From Rhizobium sp. RU33A (lineage in GTDB: Bacteria > Pseudomonadota > Alphaproteobacteria > Rhizobiales > Rhizobiaceae): a stretch of 64,000 bases of DNA. Every line of letters starts with the position of its first letter. Positions within the stretch are counted from its first letter, which is position 1. A program made the translations under genes and the position numbers. This document shows positions 1 through 10,460 of the stretch, in pieces. Below the pieces are notes generated by a model. It searched no databases. It saw only the letters and a list, made by a program, of their open reading frames with translations, and was not told the origin of the DNA. Location of the stretch: positions 930,001 to 994,000 of the forward strand of contig NZ_FTMQ01000001.1 in assembly GCF_900156055.1 (NCBI RefSeq), in the 5' to 3' direction.

Positions 1-611
1 TCGAATACTACACCGGCCCCGTCTATGAAGCCGAACTCACCTTCGACGTCACCAACGAAAAGGGCGAAAAGGTCGTCTTCGGCTCGGTCGGCGGCGGCGG
101 GCGTTATGATGGCCTCGTCTCGCGCTTCATGGGCCAGCCGGTTCCGGCCACCGGCTTCTCGATCGGCGTCTCGCGCCTGATGACGGCGCTGAAGAATCTC
201 GGCAAGCTCGGTCAGGACGACGTGCTTGGCCCCGTCCTCGTCACCGTCATGGATGGCGATGTCGAAAGCATGGGCCGCTATCAGCGCTTCACGCAGGCTT
301 TGCGCGCGGAAGGCATCCGCGCCGAAATGTACCAGGGCAACTGGAAGAAATTCGGCAACCAGCTGAAATATGCCGACCGCCGTGGCGCGCCGATCGCGAT
401 CATTCAGGGTGGTGATGAGCGGGCTCAAGGCGTCGTGCAGATCAAGGACCTGATCGAGGGCAAGCGGCTGTCGGGCGAAATCACCGACAATGCCGAATGG
501 CGCGAGGCTCGTGTGGCACAGGAAGTCGTGGCCGAGGCCGAGCTGGTGGCCAAGGTCAAGGAAATCCTGGCTGCCCAGGCGGAAGATCGTCGTCGGGCGA
601 AGGGCGTTTGA
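1..611 (+). CDS. hisS: Histidyl-tRNA synthetase, C-terminal part (5' end outside window)
   Basis: Cytoplasmic class II aminoacyl-tRNA synthetase that charges tRNA-His. The reading frame is open from the first bases (codon phase starts at base 3), so about 202 C-terminal residues are visible and the start lies outside. The glycine-rich [13 protein letters not shown] segment and the class II motif 3 ([10 protein letters not shown]) belong to the catalytic core. The rest, from about visible residue 75, is the alpha/beta anticodon-binding domain. HisS is the paralogue of HisZ encoded next, and the hisS-hisZ-hisG order is common in rhizobia. Identity is secure; only the truncation by the window edge limits it. 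Confidence 0.95.
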   Translation, partial: EYYTGPVYEAELTFDVTNEKGEKVVFGSVGGGGRYDGLVSRFMGQPVPATGFSIGVSRLMTALKNLGKLGQDDVLGPVLVTVMDGDVESMGRYQRFTQALRAEGIRAEMYQGNWKKFGNQLKYADRRGAPIAIIQGGDERAQGVVQIKDLIEGKRLSGEITDNAEWREARVAQEVVAEAELVAKVKEILAAQAEDRRRAKGV

Positions 612-627
612 TGTCTGAGCGGGTGGC

Positions 628-792
628 TTTTCCCCTCCCCAACCCTCCCCACAAGGGGGAGGGAGCCGGTCGGCGCATGTCGCCTGCGCCGGGGGGCGCC
701 TCATCGCAGCGCGTGGCTATTGAGACGGGCGCCCGCCCCAAATCTTCTCCCCCCTTGTGGGGGAGATGGGCGGCAGCCCAGAGGGGGTCTTC
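628..792. repeat. RIME-like rhizobial intergenic palindromic element
   Basis: The hisS-hisZ gap holds two GC-rich palindromes about 100 bases apart. The left one (about 643-663) pairs CCCTCCCC with GGGGGAGGG around ACAA. The right one (about 744-765) pairs TCTCCCCC with GGGGGAGA around a TTGT core. Composition and layout match the Rhizobium-specific intergenic mosaic elements (RIME) found in many copies between rhizobial genes. The element lies in the hisZ leader and may fold in the mRNA. The family name rests on recalled pattern, not on a search. Confidence 0.7.
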
Positions 793-816
793 TCTCGAAA
801 TCGCAGGACCTACCCC

Positions 817-1938
817 ATGCCCCTGACCGACATGCCCGATTTCGCCGGCACCATCCTGCAGGAATTCGTCTCGCGCGGCACGACCCGCGTCGACACGCCC
901 GTAATCCAGCCAGCCGCCCCCTTCCTCGATATGGCGGGTGAAGACCTGCGTCGGCGCATCTTCCTAACCGAAAACGAGCGCGGCGAAAGCCTCTGCCTGC
1001 GCCCGGAATTCACCATCCCCGTCTGCCTGCGCCACATCGAAACCGCGACCGGCACGCCGAAGCGCTATGCCTATCTCGGTGAAGTCTTCCGCCAGCGTCG
1101 CGAAGGCCCGCAGGAATTCTATCAGGCCGGCATCGAGGACCTCGGTGACATCGCCGTCGCCGCCTCGGATGCCCGCGCGATTTCAGACAGCGTCGCGATC
1201 CTCACTCGTCTGCTGCCGACCAAGCCGCTGGTGGTCACGCTCGGCGATCAGTCCGTGTTCGAAGCCGTGGTCAAGGCTCTCGGCCTGCCGGCCGGCTGGC
1301 AGAAGCGCCTGATCCAGGCCTTTGGCAATCCCGATCAGATCGACCAGCTCCTGCGCCGGCTGGCCACCCCGACGCCGGTTCCAGGGCTGGACCCAGAGGT
1401 TTCCGCCTTGCTCGCAAGCGGCGACCAGAACGCCCTGATCGCCCATATCGATGCGACCATGCAGGAAACCGGCTATCTCACCAATGCCAGCCGCACGCCC
1501 GCCGAGATCGCCCGCCGCCTGAAGGAGAAGCTGGAGCTCTCGGAGACGCGGCTCGATGGTGCGGCCCTGCTGCTGCTGCGCGAATTCCTCTCGCTCGAGC
1601 TGCCGCTTGGCGATGCCTCGGCAGCCCTTGCCGGCTTTGCCGATGCGGCGGGCCTGAAGCTTGGATCAGCTCTCACCCGTTTCGACGAGCGCGTCGCAGC
1701 GCTTGCCAGCACCGGCGTCGATCTCGACCTGATCACCTACCGCGCCGCCTTCGGTCGTCCGCTGGATTACTACACTGGCCTCGTCTTCGAGGTGGCGGTG
1801 AAGGGCAAGCCCGCAGTCCTCGCCGGTGGCGGTCGTTTCGACCGGCTGCTGACGCTGCTTGGCGCCGAGACACATATCCCGGCTGTCGGTTTCTCGCTCT
1901 GGCTGGATCGCATCGAAACTGAAAGGAGCGCGTCATGA
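817..1938 (+). CDS. hisZ: ATP phosphoribosyltransferase regulatory subunit HisZ
   Basis: HisZ is a catalytically inactive paralogue of histidyl-tRNA synthetase. It assembles with short-form HisG to give active ATP phosphoribosyltransferase, the first enzyme of histidine synthesis. The 373-residue product keeps synthetase-core segments such as [24 protein letters not shown] and [12 protein letters not shown], but lacks the C-terminal anticodon-binding domain. I took the ATG at 817, since the open frame upstream runs into the palindromic repeat. The stop overlaps the hisG start by four bases (ATGA), so translational coupling with hisG is likely, as expected for subunits of one complex. Confidence 0.93.
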   Translation: MPLTDMPDFAGTILQEFVSRGTTRVDTPVIQPAAPFLDMAGEDLRRRIFLTENERGESLCLRPEFTIPVCLRHIETATGTPKRYAYLGEVFRQRREGPQEFYQAGIEDLGDIAVAASDARAISDSVAILTRLLPTKPLVVTLGDQSVFEAVVKALGLPAGWQKRLIQAFGNPDQIDQLLRRLATPTPVPGLDPEVSALLASGDQNALIAHIDATMQETGYLTNASRTPAEIARRLKEKLELSETRLDGAALLLLREFLSLELPLGDASAALAGFADAAGLKLGSALTRFDERVAALASTGVDLDLITYRAAFGRPLDYYTGLVFEVAVKGKPAVLAGGGRFDRLLTLLGAETHIPAVGFSLWLDRIETERSAS

Positions 1939-2630
1939 CCATCACCATCGGTCTGCCTTCCAAGGGCCGCATGAAGGATGATGCCTCCGCCATCTTCGAA
2001 AAGGCCGGCATGAAGATCGTCGCCGTCGGCAATGACCGCTCCTATCGCGGCCGCGTCGAAGGTTTCGACGATGTCGAGATTGCCTATCTCTCGGCCTCCG
2101 AGATCTCGCGCGAGATCGGCAACGGCACGGTGGATTTCGGCGTGACCGGCGAAGACCTGATCCGCGAAGGTCTTGCGGAAGCCGACGCCCGCGTCGAGAT
2201 CGCCGCCCGCCTCGGCTTCGGCCATGCCGATGTCATCGTTGCCGTTCCCGAGGTCTGGTACGACGTCGACACCATGGCCGATCTCGGCGATGTCGCCGCC
2301 GAATTCCGCACGCGCCATGGTCGCCGCCTCGCGATCGCCACCAAATACTGGCGCCTGACGCAGCAGCACTTTTCGCGCCAACACGGCATCCAGCTTTACC
2401 GCATCGTCGAGAGCCTTGGCGCCACCGAAGGCGCGCCTGCTGCCGGCCAGGCCGATATCATCGTCGACATCACCTCGACCGGCTCGACGCTGAGGGCAAA
2501 CCACCTGAAGGTGCTGTCGGATGGCGTGATCCTGCGCTCTGAGGCCTGCCTCGTGCGGGCGAGGAAGCCGGAGCATGACGGCAATCCCATGATAGGCCGC
2601 ATTATCGAGGCCGTGCGCAGCGTGCTCTGA
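1935..2630 (+). CDS. hisG: ATP phosphoribosyltransferase catalytic subunit, short form
   Basis: Catalyses condensation of ATP with PRPP to phosphoribosyl-ATP, the committed step of histidine synthesis. At 231 residues it is the short form, which lacks the C-terminal histidine-binding regulatory domain and depends on HisZ. Visible motifs are the N-terminal [11 protein letters not shown], the FGVTGEDLI segment and the PRPP-binding stretch [19 protein letters not shown]. It overlaps hisZ by four bases. The methyltransferase gene follows after 7 bases and is probably on the same transcript. Identification is secure. Confidence 0.95.
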   Translation: MTITIGLPSKGRMKDDASAIFEKAGMKIVAVGNDRSYRGRVEGFDDVEIAYLSASEISREIGNGTVDFGVTGEDLIREGLAEADARVEIAARLGFGHADVIVAVPEVWYDVDTMADLGDVAAEFRTRHGRRLAIATKYWRLTQQHFSRQHGIQLYRIVESLGATEGAPAAGQADIIVDITSTGSTLRANHLKVLSDGVILRSEACLVRARKPEHDGNPMIGRIIEAVRSVL

Positions 2631-2637
2631 GGGCCCC

Positions 2638-3237
2638 ATGTCACACGCGGATGCCATCCCAGGATTGTATACCCGGCATGCAGAGGCCTTTGATCGCGTG
2701 CGGGGGAAGAACGGCTTCGAGCGTCCCTGGCTGGACCTCCTAGTCGCGCCATTGCAGCCCGGTGCCCATGTGCTCGACCTCGGATGTGGCTCCGGTGAAC
2801 CCATCGCGGCGGACTTGATTGATCGGGGCTTTGTCGTCACCGGGCTCGACGTCTCCGAACCCCTGATCCGCCTGTGCCGTGAGAGGTTCCCGGGCCACGA
2901 CTTTCATGTCGGTGACATGCGGGATCTGTCCCTCGGTCGGACATTCGAGGCAATCGTCGCCTGGCACAGCTTCTTCCATCTCACGCCCGATGCCCAGCGG
3001 GCCATGTTTCCGCGCTTCGCATCCCATGCCGCAAGCGGCGGCACCCTGATGTTCACATCGGGACCGGCAGCCGCTGTGGCAATCGGCGAGTTCGAGGGCG
3101 AGCCACTCTATCATGCGAGCCTCGATCCTGAGGAGTATCGGTCCCTGTTGGCCGACAACGGCTTCATCGTACTTCAGCATGTGGTCGAAGATCCCCAATG
3201 CGGTGGCGCGACGATTTGGCTGGCGCAGAAGACCTAG
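2638..3237 (+). CDS. Class I SAM-dependent methyltransferase, substrate unknown
   Basis: Small cytoplasmic methyltransferase of 199 residues with a Rossmann fold. SAM-binding motif I is VLDLGCGSGEPIA (residues about 44-56), followed by the acidic end of strand 2 in VVTGLDVSEPLI and the motif II region around GDMRDL. The protein resembles general Methyltransf_25/11 family members; nothing visible names the substrate. It starts 7 bases after hisG, so it is probably the last gene of the his operon, though no role in histidine synthesis is implied. A convergent terminator follows. Confidence 0.75.
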   Translation: MSHADAIPGLYTRHAEAFDRVRGKNGFERPWLDLLVAPLQPGAHVLDLGCGSGEPIAADLIDRGFVVTGLDVSEPLIRLCRERFPGHDFHVGDMRDLSLGRTFEAIVAWHSFFHLTPDAQRAMFPRFASHAASGGTLMFTSGPAAAVAIGEFEGEPLYHASLDPEEYRSLLADNGFIVLQHVVEDPQCGGATIWLAQKT

Positions 3238-3251
3238 GGCGACAGACGAAA

Positions 3252-3285
3252 AAAACCCGCCGGATCGCTCCAGCGGGTTTCTTTT
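3252..3285. terminator. Bidirectional rho-independent terminator
   Basis: AAACCCGC and GCGGGTTT pair with a short GGA/TCC extension of the stem. The plus strand is followed by CTTTTT and the minus strand by a run of T, so it can stop both the methyltransferase transcript and the convergent doxX transcript. Confidence 0.85.
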
Positions 3286-3305
3286 TGCCTTGTGGGGCAG
3301 GGATA

Positions 3306-3755
3306 TCAGGCAGCGACGGCCTGGGCCGAACCGCGGCGGGCGTCGAGCGAGTAGGCGCCGGCTCCGACGATGGCGAGAGCGATATAGCCGCCGGCCAGCG
3401 TGACGTTCTTCATGACCATGATCTGGTTCAGCGTGTTGATCCAGCCGAGAGCACCTTCCGGCCAGCCTTCGATGGCAACGGTGCCGGTGTGGAAGACGAC
3501 ACCAGTGAACACGCAGAACAGCGCGACGGTCCAGGCAGTGACCTTGGTCTGGAAACCAACGAGGATGAAGAGACCGGCGACCAGCTCATAGAGGCCGGCG
3601 GCATAGGCGAGCAGATCGGCGGCAGGCAGGCCAGCGCCGGAGATCATGCCGGCAGTGCCAGCCGGGTCGGCGAGCTTGCCGTAGCCAGCCATGATGAACA
3701 TGAAGGAGAGGAGAATGCGAACGAGAACGAGAAGACCGTTATTGGTGGCGGACAT
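3306..3755 (-). CDS. DoxX family inner-membrane protein
   Basis: Integral membrane protein of 149 residues with about four transmembrane helices (roughly residues 7-25, 45-65, 72-92 and 105-130). The hallmark N-terminal segment LLSFMFIMAGYGKLADP is followed by the conserved AAGLYELVAGLFILVGF stretch of the DoxX/YphA group. Members are proposed to be quinone-linked or redox-associated, but the biochemical role is not settled. It stands alone, convergent with the methyltransferase and divergent from the glutathione transferase gene. Family assignment is firm, function is not. Confidence 0.85.
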   Translation of the reverse strand: MSATNNGLLVLVRILLSFMFIMAGYGKLADPAGTAGMISGAGLPAADLLAYAAGLYELVAGLFILVGFQTKVTAWTVALFCVFTGVVFHTGTVAIEGWPEGALGWINTLNQIMVMKNVTLAGGYIALAIVGAGAYSLDARRGSAQAVAA

Positions 3756-3979
3756 GGGGGAACTCCATTGAGCGTTGATGCTGAAACCCCAAGCCCTGGC
3801 GGTTCCAGTTACTGCCCCTCAGATGCATGTTTTTTTGCCACGGGCATAGGTTAACAGTCTTTGACTGATTGTTCACAAAAACGAAACGACAAAGCGAATC
3901 TCGTTCGCTGAAGAGCCCTTTCCGCCGCTGCCTGCGCTCCCTACCTTTCCCCTGTGCAAAAGTGCAAAGGAGCCTTCCC

Positions 3980-4687
3980 ATGGCAGATCTCTCGACCTTT
4001 CCCATCACCGCCAAATGGCCGCCCGCCGATCCCGGCATCATCCAGCTCTATTCGCTGCCGACGCCGAACGGAGTGAAGGTCTCCATCGCTTTGGAGGAGC
4101 TTGGGCTTGCCTATGAACCGCATCTGGTGGATTTCGGCACAAACGCGCAGAAGAGCCCTGAATTCGTCTCGCTGAATCCAAATGGTCGCATACCGGCTTT
4201 GATCGACCCCAATGGCCCAGACGGCAAGCCGATCGGCATCTTCGAGTCCGGTGCGATCCTGATCTACCTCGCCGACAAGACCGGCAAGCTGCTGCCCAAG
4301 GACGGTGCGGCCCGTTATACGGTTCTGCAATGGTTGATGTTCCAGATGGGTGGTGTCGGCCCGATGTTCGGCCAGTATGGCCACTTCTACAAATTTGCTG
4401 CCGACAAGGTGAAGAACAATCCTTATCCGGCGGAGCGCTACCGTGACGAGACCCGCCGCCTGCTGGGCGTGCTGGAGGCCCAGCTCGAAAAGGGGGCTTG
4501 GCTGACGGGCGAGGACTACACCATCGCCGATATCGCCACATGGCCCTGGGTGCGTGCGCTCAAGGTCTTCTACGCCGGTGAAACCGATCTTGGCCTCGCC
4601 GACTTCCCGCAAGTGCTCGACTGGTGGTCGAGGGCCGAAGCCCGTCCTGCGAGCCAGATAGGGCTGAACATTCCGGCGCGCGACTGA
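3980..4687 (+). CDS. Glutathione S-transferase family protein
   Basis: Cytoplasmic GST of 235 residues. The N-terminal thioredoxin fold (about 20-110) carries IQLYSLPTPNGVKVSIALEE, the cis-proline region NGRIPALID, and IFESGAILIYLADKTGKLLP, where ESGAI is the glutathione gamma-glutamyl binding site. The helical C-terminal domain carries the conserved LTGEDYTIADIATWPWV. The segments resemble the YghU/YfcG-like (Nu) class, which often has disulphide-bond reductase activity; that subclass is inferred. The start at 3980 was chosen for the AAAGGAG site just upstream (3966-3972); the frame is open further upstream without family similarity. Confidence 0.88.
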   Translation: MADLSTFPITAKWPPADPGIIQLYSLPTPNGVKVSIALEELGLAYEPHLVDFGTNAQKSPEFVSLNPNGRIPALIDPNGPDGKPIGIFESGAILIYLADKTGKLLPKDGAARYTVLQWLMFQMGGVGPMFGQYGHFYKFAADKVKNNPYPAERYRDETRRLLGVLEAQLEKGAWLTGEDYTIADIATWPWVRALKVFYAGETDLGLADFPQVLDWWSRAEARPASQIGLNIPARD

Positions 4688-4694
4688 GCATATC

Positions 4695-4723
4695 AGAGAA
4701 GGTACCGGACGCGGTGCCCTCTC
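4695..4723. terminator. Hairpin between two convergent genes
   Basis: GAGA-A-GG-T-ACC pairs with GGT-G-CC-C-TCTC with one mismatch and one wobble, loop GGACGC. It sits between the plus-strand GST gene and the minus-strand PAS-like gene. There is no strong T-run, so terminator function is only likely. Confidence 0.4.
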
Positions 4724-4741
4724 CCTTATCTCCGCGAGTAT

Positions 4742-5218
4742 TCAGCTCGGCAGGACGGATGCGGTCGTTGGCAGTTGGAAACGCGGGAAGATGAACAGCC
4801 CGACCATGTTGCCGCCGCTGCCTTCGAAGCCGGAGGATTCGCCGATGCAGAATACCGGTTGCCGGTGCTGGGCGCCCGCCACGATGGTGGTCGAATAGCA
4901 GAAGCGCGACGGCTGCGTGGCTGCCTGTTCGAACAGGCGCAGGATGTGTCCGCGATCCGCCTGATCATAGCAGCGCATCACAGTCAGCAGGCCACATTCA
5001 TGGTTTTCGAGCCCATGCAGGCTGCGTGCATGGTTCCCGAGTTTCAGCAGGCCGTTGGTCAGGTCGCCGGTCCAGTCTTCTGACAGCCCAAAGCGGCAGG
5101 CGTGCTGCCCCAGCAGGCCGTTTCCATCCTGTTCGCTCACCCTGAAGGTGGTCGCAAGATCGGCATTTGCTATTTTGAACAAGGCGTTCCCCAAGTCGAT
5201 AGCCAGCAATGGCCCCAA
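4742..5218 (-). CDS. Hypothetical protein with PAS-like features, possibly 5'-truncated
   Basis: A 158-residue frame with protein-like composition. Segments such as GLLKLGNHARSLHGL, GLLTVMRCYDQADR and a final strand-rich stretch ending VGLFIFPRF resemble the shape of a PAS-type sensory domain, but I do not recognise the family with confidence. No ATG precedes it: the first codon taken here is TTG, and the frame stays open about 14 further codons upstream to an in-frame TAG, still reading as protein (FTYFGPGKLG). This suggests a lost N-terminus or an unusual start. The upstream 500 bases look eroded, so it may be a remnant. Confidence 0.4.
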   Translation of the reverse strand: MGPLLAIDLGNALFKIANADLATTFRVSEQDGNGLLGQHACRFGLSEDWTGDLTNGLLKLGNHARSLHGLENHECGLLTVMRCYDQADRGHILRLFEQAATQPSRFCYSTTIVAGAQHRQPVFCIGESSGFEGSGGNMVGLFIFPRFQLPTTASVLPS

Positions 5219-5308
5219 TTTCCCCGGCCCGAAGTATGTGAACCCCGCAGCCGAACCCTATCCGGCCTCGGCCGGCACCCCCCGAAAGAACGATCCCCGC
5301 CCTTCAGG

Positions 5309-5485
5309 TCATCGCGCGGTGAAAACGGCCACCGCAATCACCGTGCGCACTCGCCCCTGATCGAGCATGCACAGCATCGTATTCCAGATCCGGCAGCCAA
5401 GCGACCGACAGGCCTGGACGAAGTCAATCGCCGCATATTGATCCGACAGCAGCAATGTCTTTGACCATGGCGACGCTTGCTGCAC
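5309..5485 (-). pseudogene. Possible small ORF or gene remnant
   Basis: On the minus strand a 58-codon frame from a GTG at 5485 to TGA at 5309 reads with plausible protein composition (DFVQACRSLGCRIWNTML, then RVRTVIAVAVFTAR). It has no ATG and no clear ribosome binding site, and the family is unknown. It lies just upstream of the PAS-like frame in the same orientation, so it may be a fragment of a decayed gene. Treat as tentative. Confidence 0.18.
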
Positions 5486-5804
5486 CCGCCAGGTTTTCGA
5501 CCTTCTCCCACAAGAAGGTCAAAGAAGAACACGTTGAGTGCGCCACAATTAGTAGAATGGTTACCATGATTTATTTCGCCTGAAAACGGCTCATGTCTCA
5601 CTTGGGCACAGAACTCTTGCGCCTTGCAATATAGATAAATATTAGAATAAAATAAAATAAGAGGCTGTGGAGGGAACGTCGTTCCAGTTAGGCGACATTT
5701 CTTCCGAGTGATTGCGCCCAACATGAGGGAAGGGGGAGTTTTGTGTCAAGCGCACTGAGGCAATAGTGGCGGCTCCAATTTTGGGCACTTGCTTGGCACT
5801 CAAG
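5486..5804. other. Intergenic stretch without a recognisable gene
   Basis: No supported gene. About 5610-5665 is strikingly AT-rich for this window (runs of AATAAAATAAAATAA type), and the other parts show no coding bias on either strand. It may be decayed sequence or hold a promoter for the minus-strand remnant to its left. Confidence 0.4.
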
Positions 5805-5831
5805 CAAAAGGGCGGCCCAAGGGCCGCCCTT
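5805..5831 (-). terminator. groES-groEL rho-independent terminator
   Basis: A perfect 11-bp stem pairs 5808-5818 (AAGGGCGGCCC) with 5821-5831 (GGGCCGCCCTT) around AA. Read on the minus strand it is followed by TTTTGC. It lies about 150 bases beyond the groEL stop codon, past the duplicated groEL tail. Confidence 0.85.
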
Positions 5832-5866
5832 CCGAAAGACTGAACCGGATGGCTCAGATGTCAGAC

Positions 5867-7636
<1,770 letters not shown>

Positions 7637-7686
7637 CTAGCCCATTGGTGAATTGGTTAAAAAGGAAGAAGGTGTATCCGGCTAAA

Positions 7687-7983
7687 TCAGCCGATCACGC
7701 CCATGATGTCGGCTTCCTTCATGATCAGCAGGTCTTCGCCGTCGAGCTTGACCTCGGTGCCGGACCACTTGCCGAACAGGACGCGGTCGCCGACCTTGAC
7801 GTCGAGAGCGATCTGCTTGCCGCTTTCGTCGCGGGCGCCCGGGCCAACGGCGACGATTTCGCCTTCAGCCGGCTTTTCCTTGGCGGTGTCGGGAATGATG
7901 ATGCCGCCCTTGGTCTTGGCTTCGGACTCAACGCGCTTGACTACAACGCGGTCATGAAGCGGACGGAAAGTTGTGCTTGCCAT
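7687..7983 (-). CDS. groES: 10-kDa co-chaperonin GroES
   Basis: Heptameric lid of the GroEL chamber. The 98-residue product has the canonical N-terminus [14 protein letters not shown], the mobile loop [15 protein letters not shown] that contacts GroEL, and the C-terminal strand ending IMGVIG. It is the first gene of the groES-groEL operon. A promoter with a CIRCE operator lies 60-120 bases upstream. Length and motifs fit the family exactly. Confidence 0.98.
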   Translation of the reverse strand: MASTTFRPLHDRVVVKRVESEAKTKGGIIIPDTAKEKPAEGEIVAVGPGARDESGKQIALDVKVGDRVLFGKWSGTEVKLDGEDLLIMKEADIMGVIG

Positions 7984-8043
7984 TGTCTAATCCCTCGATC
8001 AAATGACATTCGCGGACCGCAGAGTGGGTCCGCATCGATACTG

Positions 8044-8070
8044 TTAGCACTCGCCCTTGGTGAGTGCCAG
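8044..8070 (-). promoter_or_regulatory. CIRCE operator (HrcA binding site) of groESL
   Basis: TTAGCACTC, nine bases, then GAGTGCCAG: the left arm matches the CIRCE consensus exactly, the right arm differs at two positions from GAGTGCTAA. It lies directly downstream of the groES -10 box, where HrcA binding would block transcription until heat shock. Confidence 0.92.
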
Positions 8071-8077
8071 CGAGGTT

Positions 8078-8106
8078 GAGATAAGAACAGCGCTCGACCG
8101 AGTCAA
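8078..8106 (-). promoter_or_regulatory. Housekeeping-type promoter of groESL
   Basis: On the minus strand TTGACT (8106-8101) and TATCTC (8083-8078) are separated by 17 bases, a good vegetative sigma-factor promoter. The CIRCE element begins 7 bases downstream. A dual heat-shock sigma input is possible but not evident. Confidence 0.75.
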
Positions 8107-8133
8107 GCGCGTCGACGAAAAAAGGAATTGTGC

Positions 8134-9489
8134 ATGCCGGCGAAATCCACCGACATTCACACACGCAGTGCGGCCATCGATCCTCCACTTTCTCCTTCTT
8201 TCTCAGAACTCGTCTCTGCCTTCGCGCGCATCGGCCTGATGTCCTTTGGCGGCCCGGCGGCACAGATTGCGTTGATGCACAAGGTCTGCGTCGAGGAAAA
8301 GCGCTGGATCGACGAGGACCGTTATCTCCATGCCCTGAATTACTGCATGCTGCTCCCCGGCCCAGAGGCCCAGCAGCTTGCGACCTACATCGGGTGGCTA
8401 CTGCATGGCGTGCGCGGCGGCATCGTTGCCGGCCTTCTTTTCGTTCTGCCAGGCCTCGCCGTCATCCTCGGCCTCTCGACGCTCTATGCGCTGTATCAGG
8501 AGGCGAGCCTTGTCGCCGGCCTGTTCTTCGGCCTGAAGGCCGCAGTGCTGGCAATCGTCGTGGAAGCCGTCATCCGCATCGGCAAGCGGGCGCTGAAGAC
8601 CGGGTTCCACCGACGGCTGGCCGCAGGTGCATTCCTTGCCCTTTTCCTCTTCTCGGTGCCGTTCCCCATCGTCGTGCTTGCGGCTGCCCTGATCGGCCTG
8701 CTCCATGCGCGGGGCGCGTCATCTTCGACGGAAGAGAGCTCGCAGGAGGTCGGCGTCCGTCCGCCTTTGTTCAGTCAACTCGCAACGCTGCTGTTCTGGG
8801 TCGCCGTCTGGCTCGCACCCCTGCCACTTCTGTGGCTGCTGCTGCCGGAAACGGCACTTCCCGAAATCCAGAGCTTCTTCTCGAAGATGGCGCTCGTCAC
8901 CTTCGGCGGCGCCTATGCCGTGCTCGCCTATGTCGCTCAGGTCGCCGTCGATCACTATGCCTGGCTCAAACCCGGTGAAATGCTCGATGGCCTGGCGCTG
9001 GCCGAAACCACACCGGGGCCACTGGTACTCGTGCTCTCCTATGTCGGCTTCCTCGCCGGCTTCCGTCAGAGTGGAGCGCTCGACCCGCTTGTCGGCGGGC
9101 TGCTCGGTGGCGTTATCGCCGCCTGGGCGACCTTCATCCCGAGCTTCATCTGGATCTTCGCCGGCGCTCCCTATATCGAGCGGCTGCGCGGCAACCGGCT
9201 CCTCACCGCAGCGCTCTCCGCCATCACCGCCGCTGTGGTCGGCGTCATTCTGAACCTGGCCGTGTGGTTCGCGCTGCACGTGATCTTCACGGAGGTCGAG
9301 CCGGTCGTACTCGCCAGGCTCGGCCCGCTCACCCTCTCCCTGCCGTATCCCACCTGGTCATCGCTTGATTGGCAGGCATTGGTCATCGCCGTCCTGTCTG
9401 CCGTGATGATCTTCCGCTTCCATCTTGGCATCGGCAAGACGCTGATCGCCGCTGGGGCGCTTGGCCTCGCGGCGCGTTTCCTGCTCTGA
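8134..9489 (+). CDS. chrA: ChrA-type chromate efflux transporter (CHR family)
   Basis: Inner-membrane transporter of 451 residues, expected to export chromate. It shows the two homologous CHR halves: the first begins with RIGLMSFGGPAAQIALMH and holds YCMLLPGPEAQQLATYIGW, the second holds MALVTFGGAYAVLAYV and LAETTPGPLVLVLSYVGF. The FGG and PGP motifs repeated in both halves and about ten hydrophobic segments support the long-chain CHR type. ATG 8134 has AAGGA 7 bases upstream. It diverges from groES, its start only 28 bases from the groES -35 box. Substrate specificity is by family; sulfate or another oxyanion cannot be excluded. Confidence 0.88.
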   Translation: MPAKSTDIHTRSAAIDPPLSPSFSELVSAFARIGLMSFGGPAAQIALMHKVCVEEKRWIDEDRYLHALNYCMLLPGPEAQQLATYIGWLLHGVRGGIVAGLLFVLPGLAVILGLSTLYALYQEASLVAGLFFGLKAAVLAIVVEAVIRIGKRALKTGFHRRLAAGAFLALFLFSVPFPIVVLAAALIGLLHARGASSSTEESSQEVGVRPPLFSQLATLLFWVAVWLAPLPLLWLLLPETALPEIQSFFSKMALVTFGGAYAVLAYVAQVAVDHYAWLKPGEMLDGLALAETTPGPLVLVLSYVGFLAGFRQSGALDPLVGGLLGGVIAAWATFIPSFIWIFAGAPYIERLRGNRLLTAALSAITAAVVGVILNLAVWFALHVIFTEVEPVVLARLGPLTLSLPYPTWSSLDWQALVIAVLSAVMIFRFHLGIGKTLIAAGALGLAARFLL

Positions 9490-9598
9490 AACGGTGTAGG
9501 CGGCCGGAGCAATTTCGATCTCTATCACGCTTGCCTCTTGCCTTGCCGCCCGTCCTTTGCCATGTCACCGGTCACACTTTGACCAGTCAGGACAGACG

Positions 9599-10447
9599 AT
9601 GACCCGCAGCATTTCCACCCTCGGCGACGTGACCGGCTCCTATGACGTCATTCTCTGCGATGTCTGGGGCGTGCTGCACAATGGCATCGATGCCTTCCCA
9701 CTCGCCGGCGAAGCGCTGACGGCGGCGCGCGAAAAGGGCCTGACGGTGGTCTTGATCACCAACTCGCCGCGTCCGGCAATCGGCGTCATCCCGCAGTTGC
9801 GCGCCATCGGCGTGCCGGATACCGCCTATGACCGCATCGTCACCTCGGGCGACGTGACCCGAACACTGATTGCCGCCGGCCCGAAAAAGGTTTTCCTGCT
9901 CGGCCCCGAGCGGGACATGCCGCTCTTCGACGGTCTCGACGTCGAGGTGGTGTCAAAGGAAGAAGCCGATTGCGTCGTCTGTACCGGTTTCTTCGACGAT
10001 GAAGTTGAGACGCCGGAAGATTACCGCGACATGCTGACCGCATTCGTCGCCCGCAAGGTGCCGTTTATCTGCGCCAATCCGGATCTCGTGGTCGAGCGTG
10101 GCCACCGCATCATCCCTTGCGCTGGCGCAGTCGCTGCCTTCTACACCGCACTCGGCGGCGAGACCCGCATTGCCGGCAAGCCGCACAGCCCGATTTATGA
10201 AGCGACGCTGGCGGCTGCCCGCGAAGCCCGCGGCGAGTTCGACAAGTCCCGTGTGCTTGCCATCGGCGACGGCATGCCGACCGACGTCAAGGGTGCCGTC
10301 GATGCTGGCCTCGATCTCCTCTACATCTCCGGTGGCATTCACGCCGCCGACTACGCGACGAACAACGTGACCGACGAGGCGAGGCTCAAGCTCTTCCTCG
10401 ACCGCGAGAAGGTCGCGCCGCAATACTGGATGCACAGGCTGGCATGA
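9599..10447 (+). CDS. HAD-superfamily class IIA hydrolase (TIGR01459 type)
   Basis: Cytoplasmic phosphatase of 282 residues related to NagD and pyridoxal phosphatases. HAD motif I is DVILCDVWGVLHNG (nucleophile Asp with the usual +2 Asp replaced by Trp-Gly spacing typical of this subgroup), motif II is VLITNSPRP, and motifs III/IV are IAGKPHSPIYE and LAIGDGMPTDVKGA. The substrate is unknown. It lies 13 bases upstream of ribF, an arrangement I recall from many alphaproteobacteria, which suggests a link to flavin or nucleotide metabolism without proving it. ATG 9599 was taken because residues before it do not resemble the family. Confidence 0.85.
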   Translation: MTRSISTLGDVTGSYDVILCDVWGVLHNGIDAFPLAGEALTAAREKGLTVVLITNSPRPAIGVIPQLRAIGVPDTAYDRIVTSGDVTRTLIAAGPKKVFLLGPERDMPLFDGLDVEVVSKEEADCVVCTGFFDDEVETPEDYRDMLTAFVARKVPFICANPDLVVERGHRIIPCAGAVAAFYTALGGETRIAGKPHSPIYEATLAAAREARGEFDKSRVLAIGDGMPTDVKGAVDAGLDLLYISGGIHAADYATNNVTDEARLKLFLDREKVAPQYWMHRLA

Positions 10448-10460
10448 GGCGGGACCTGCG

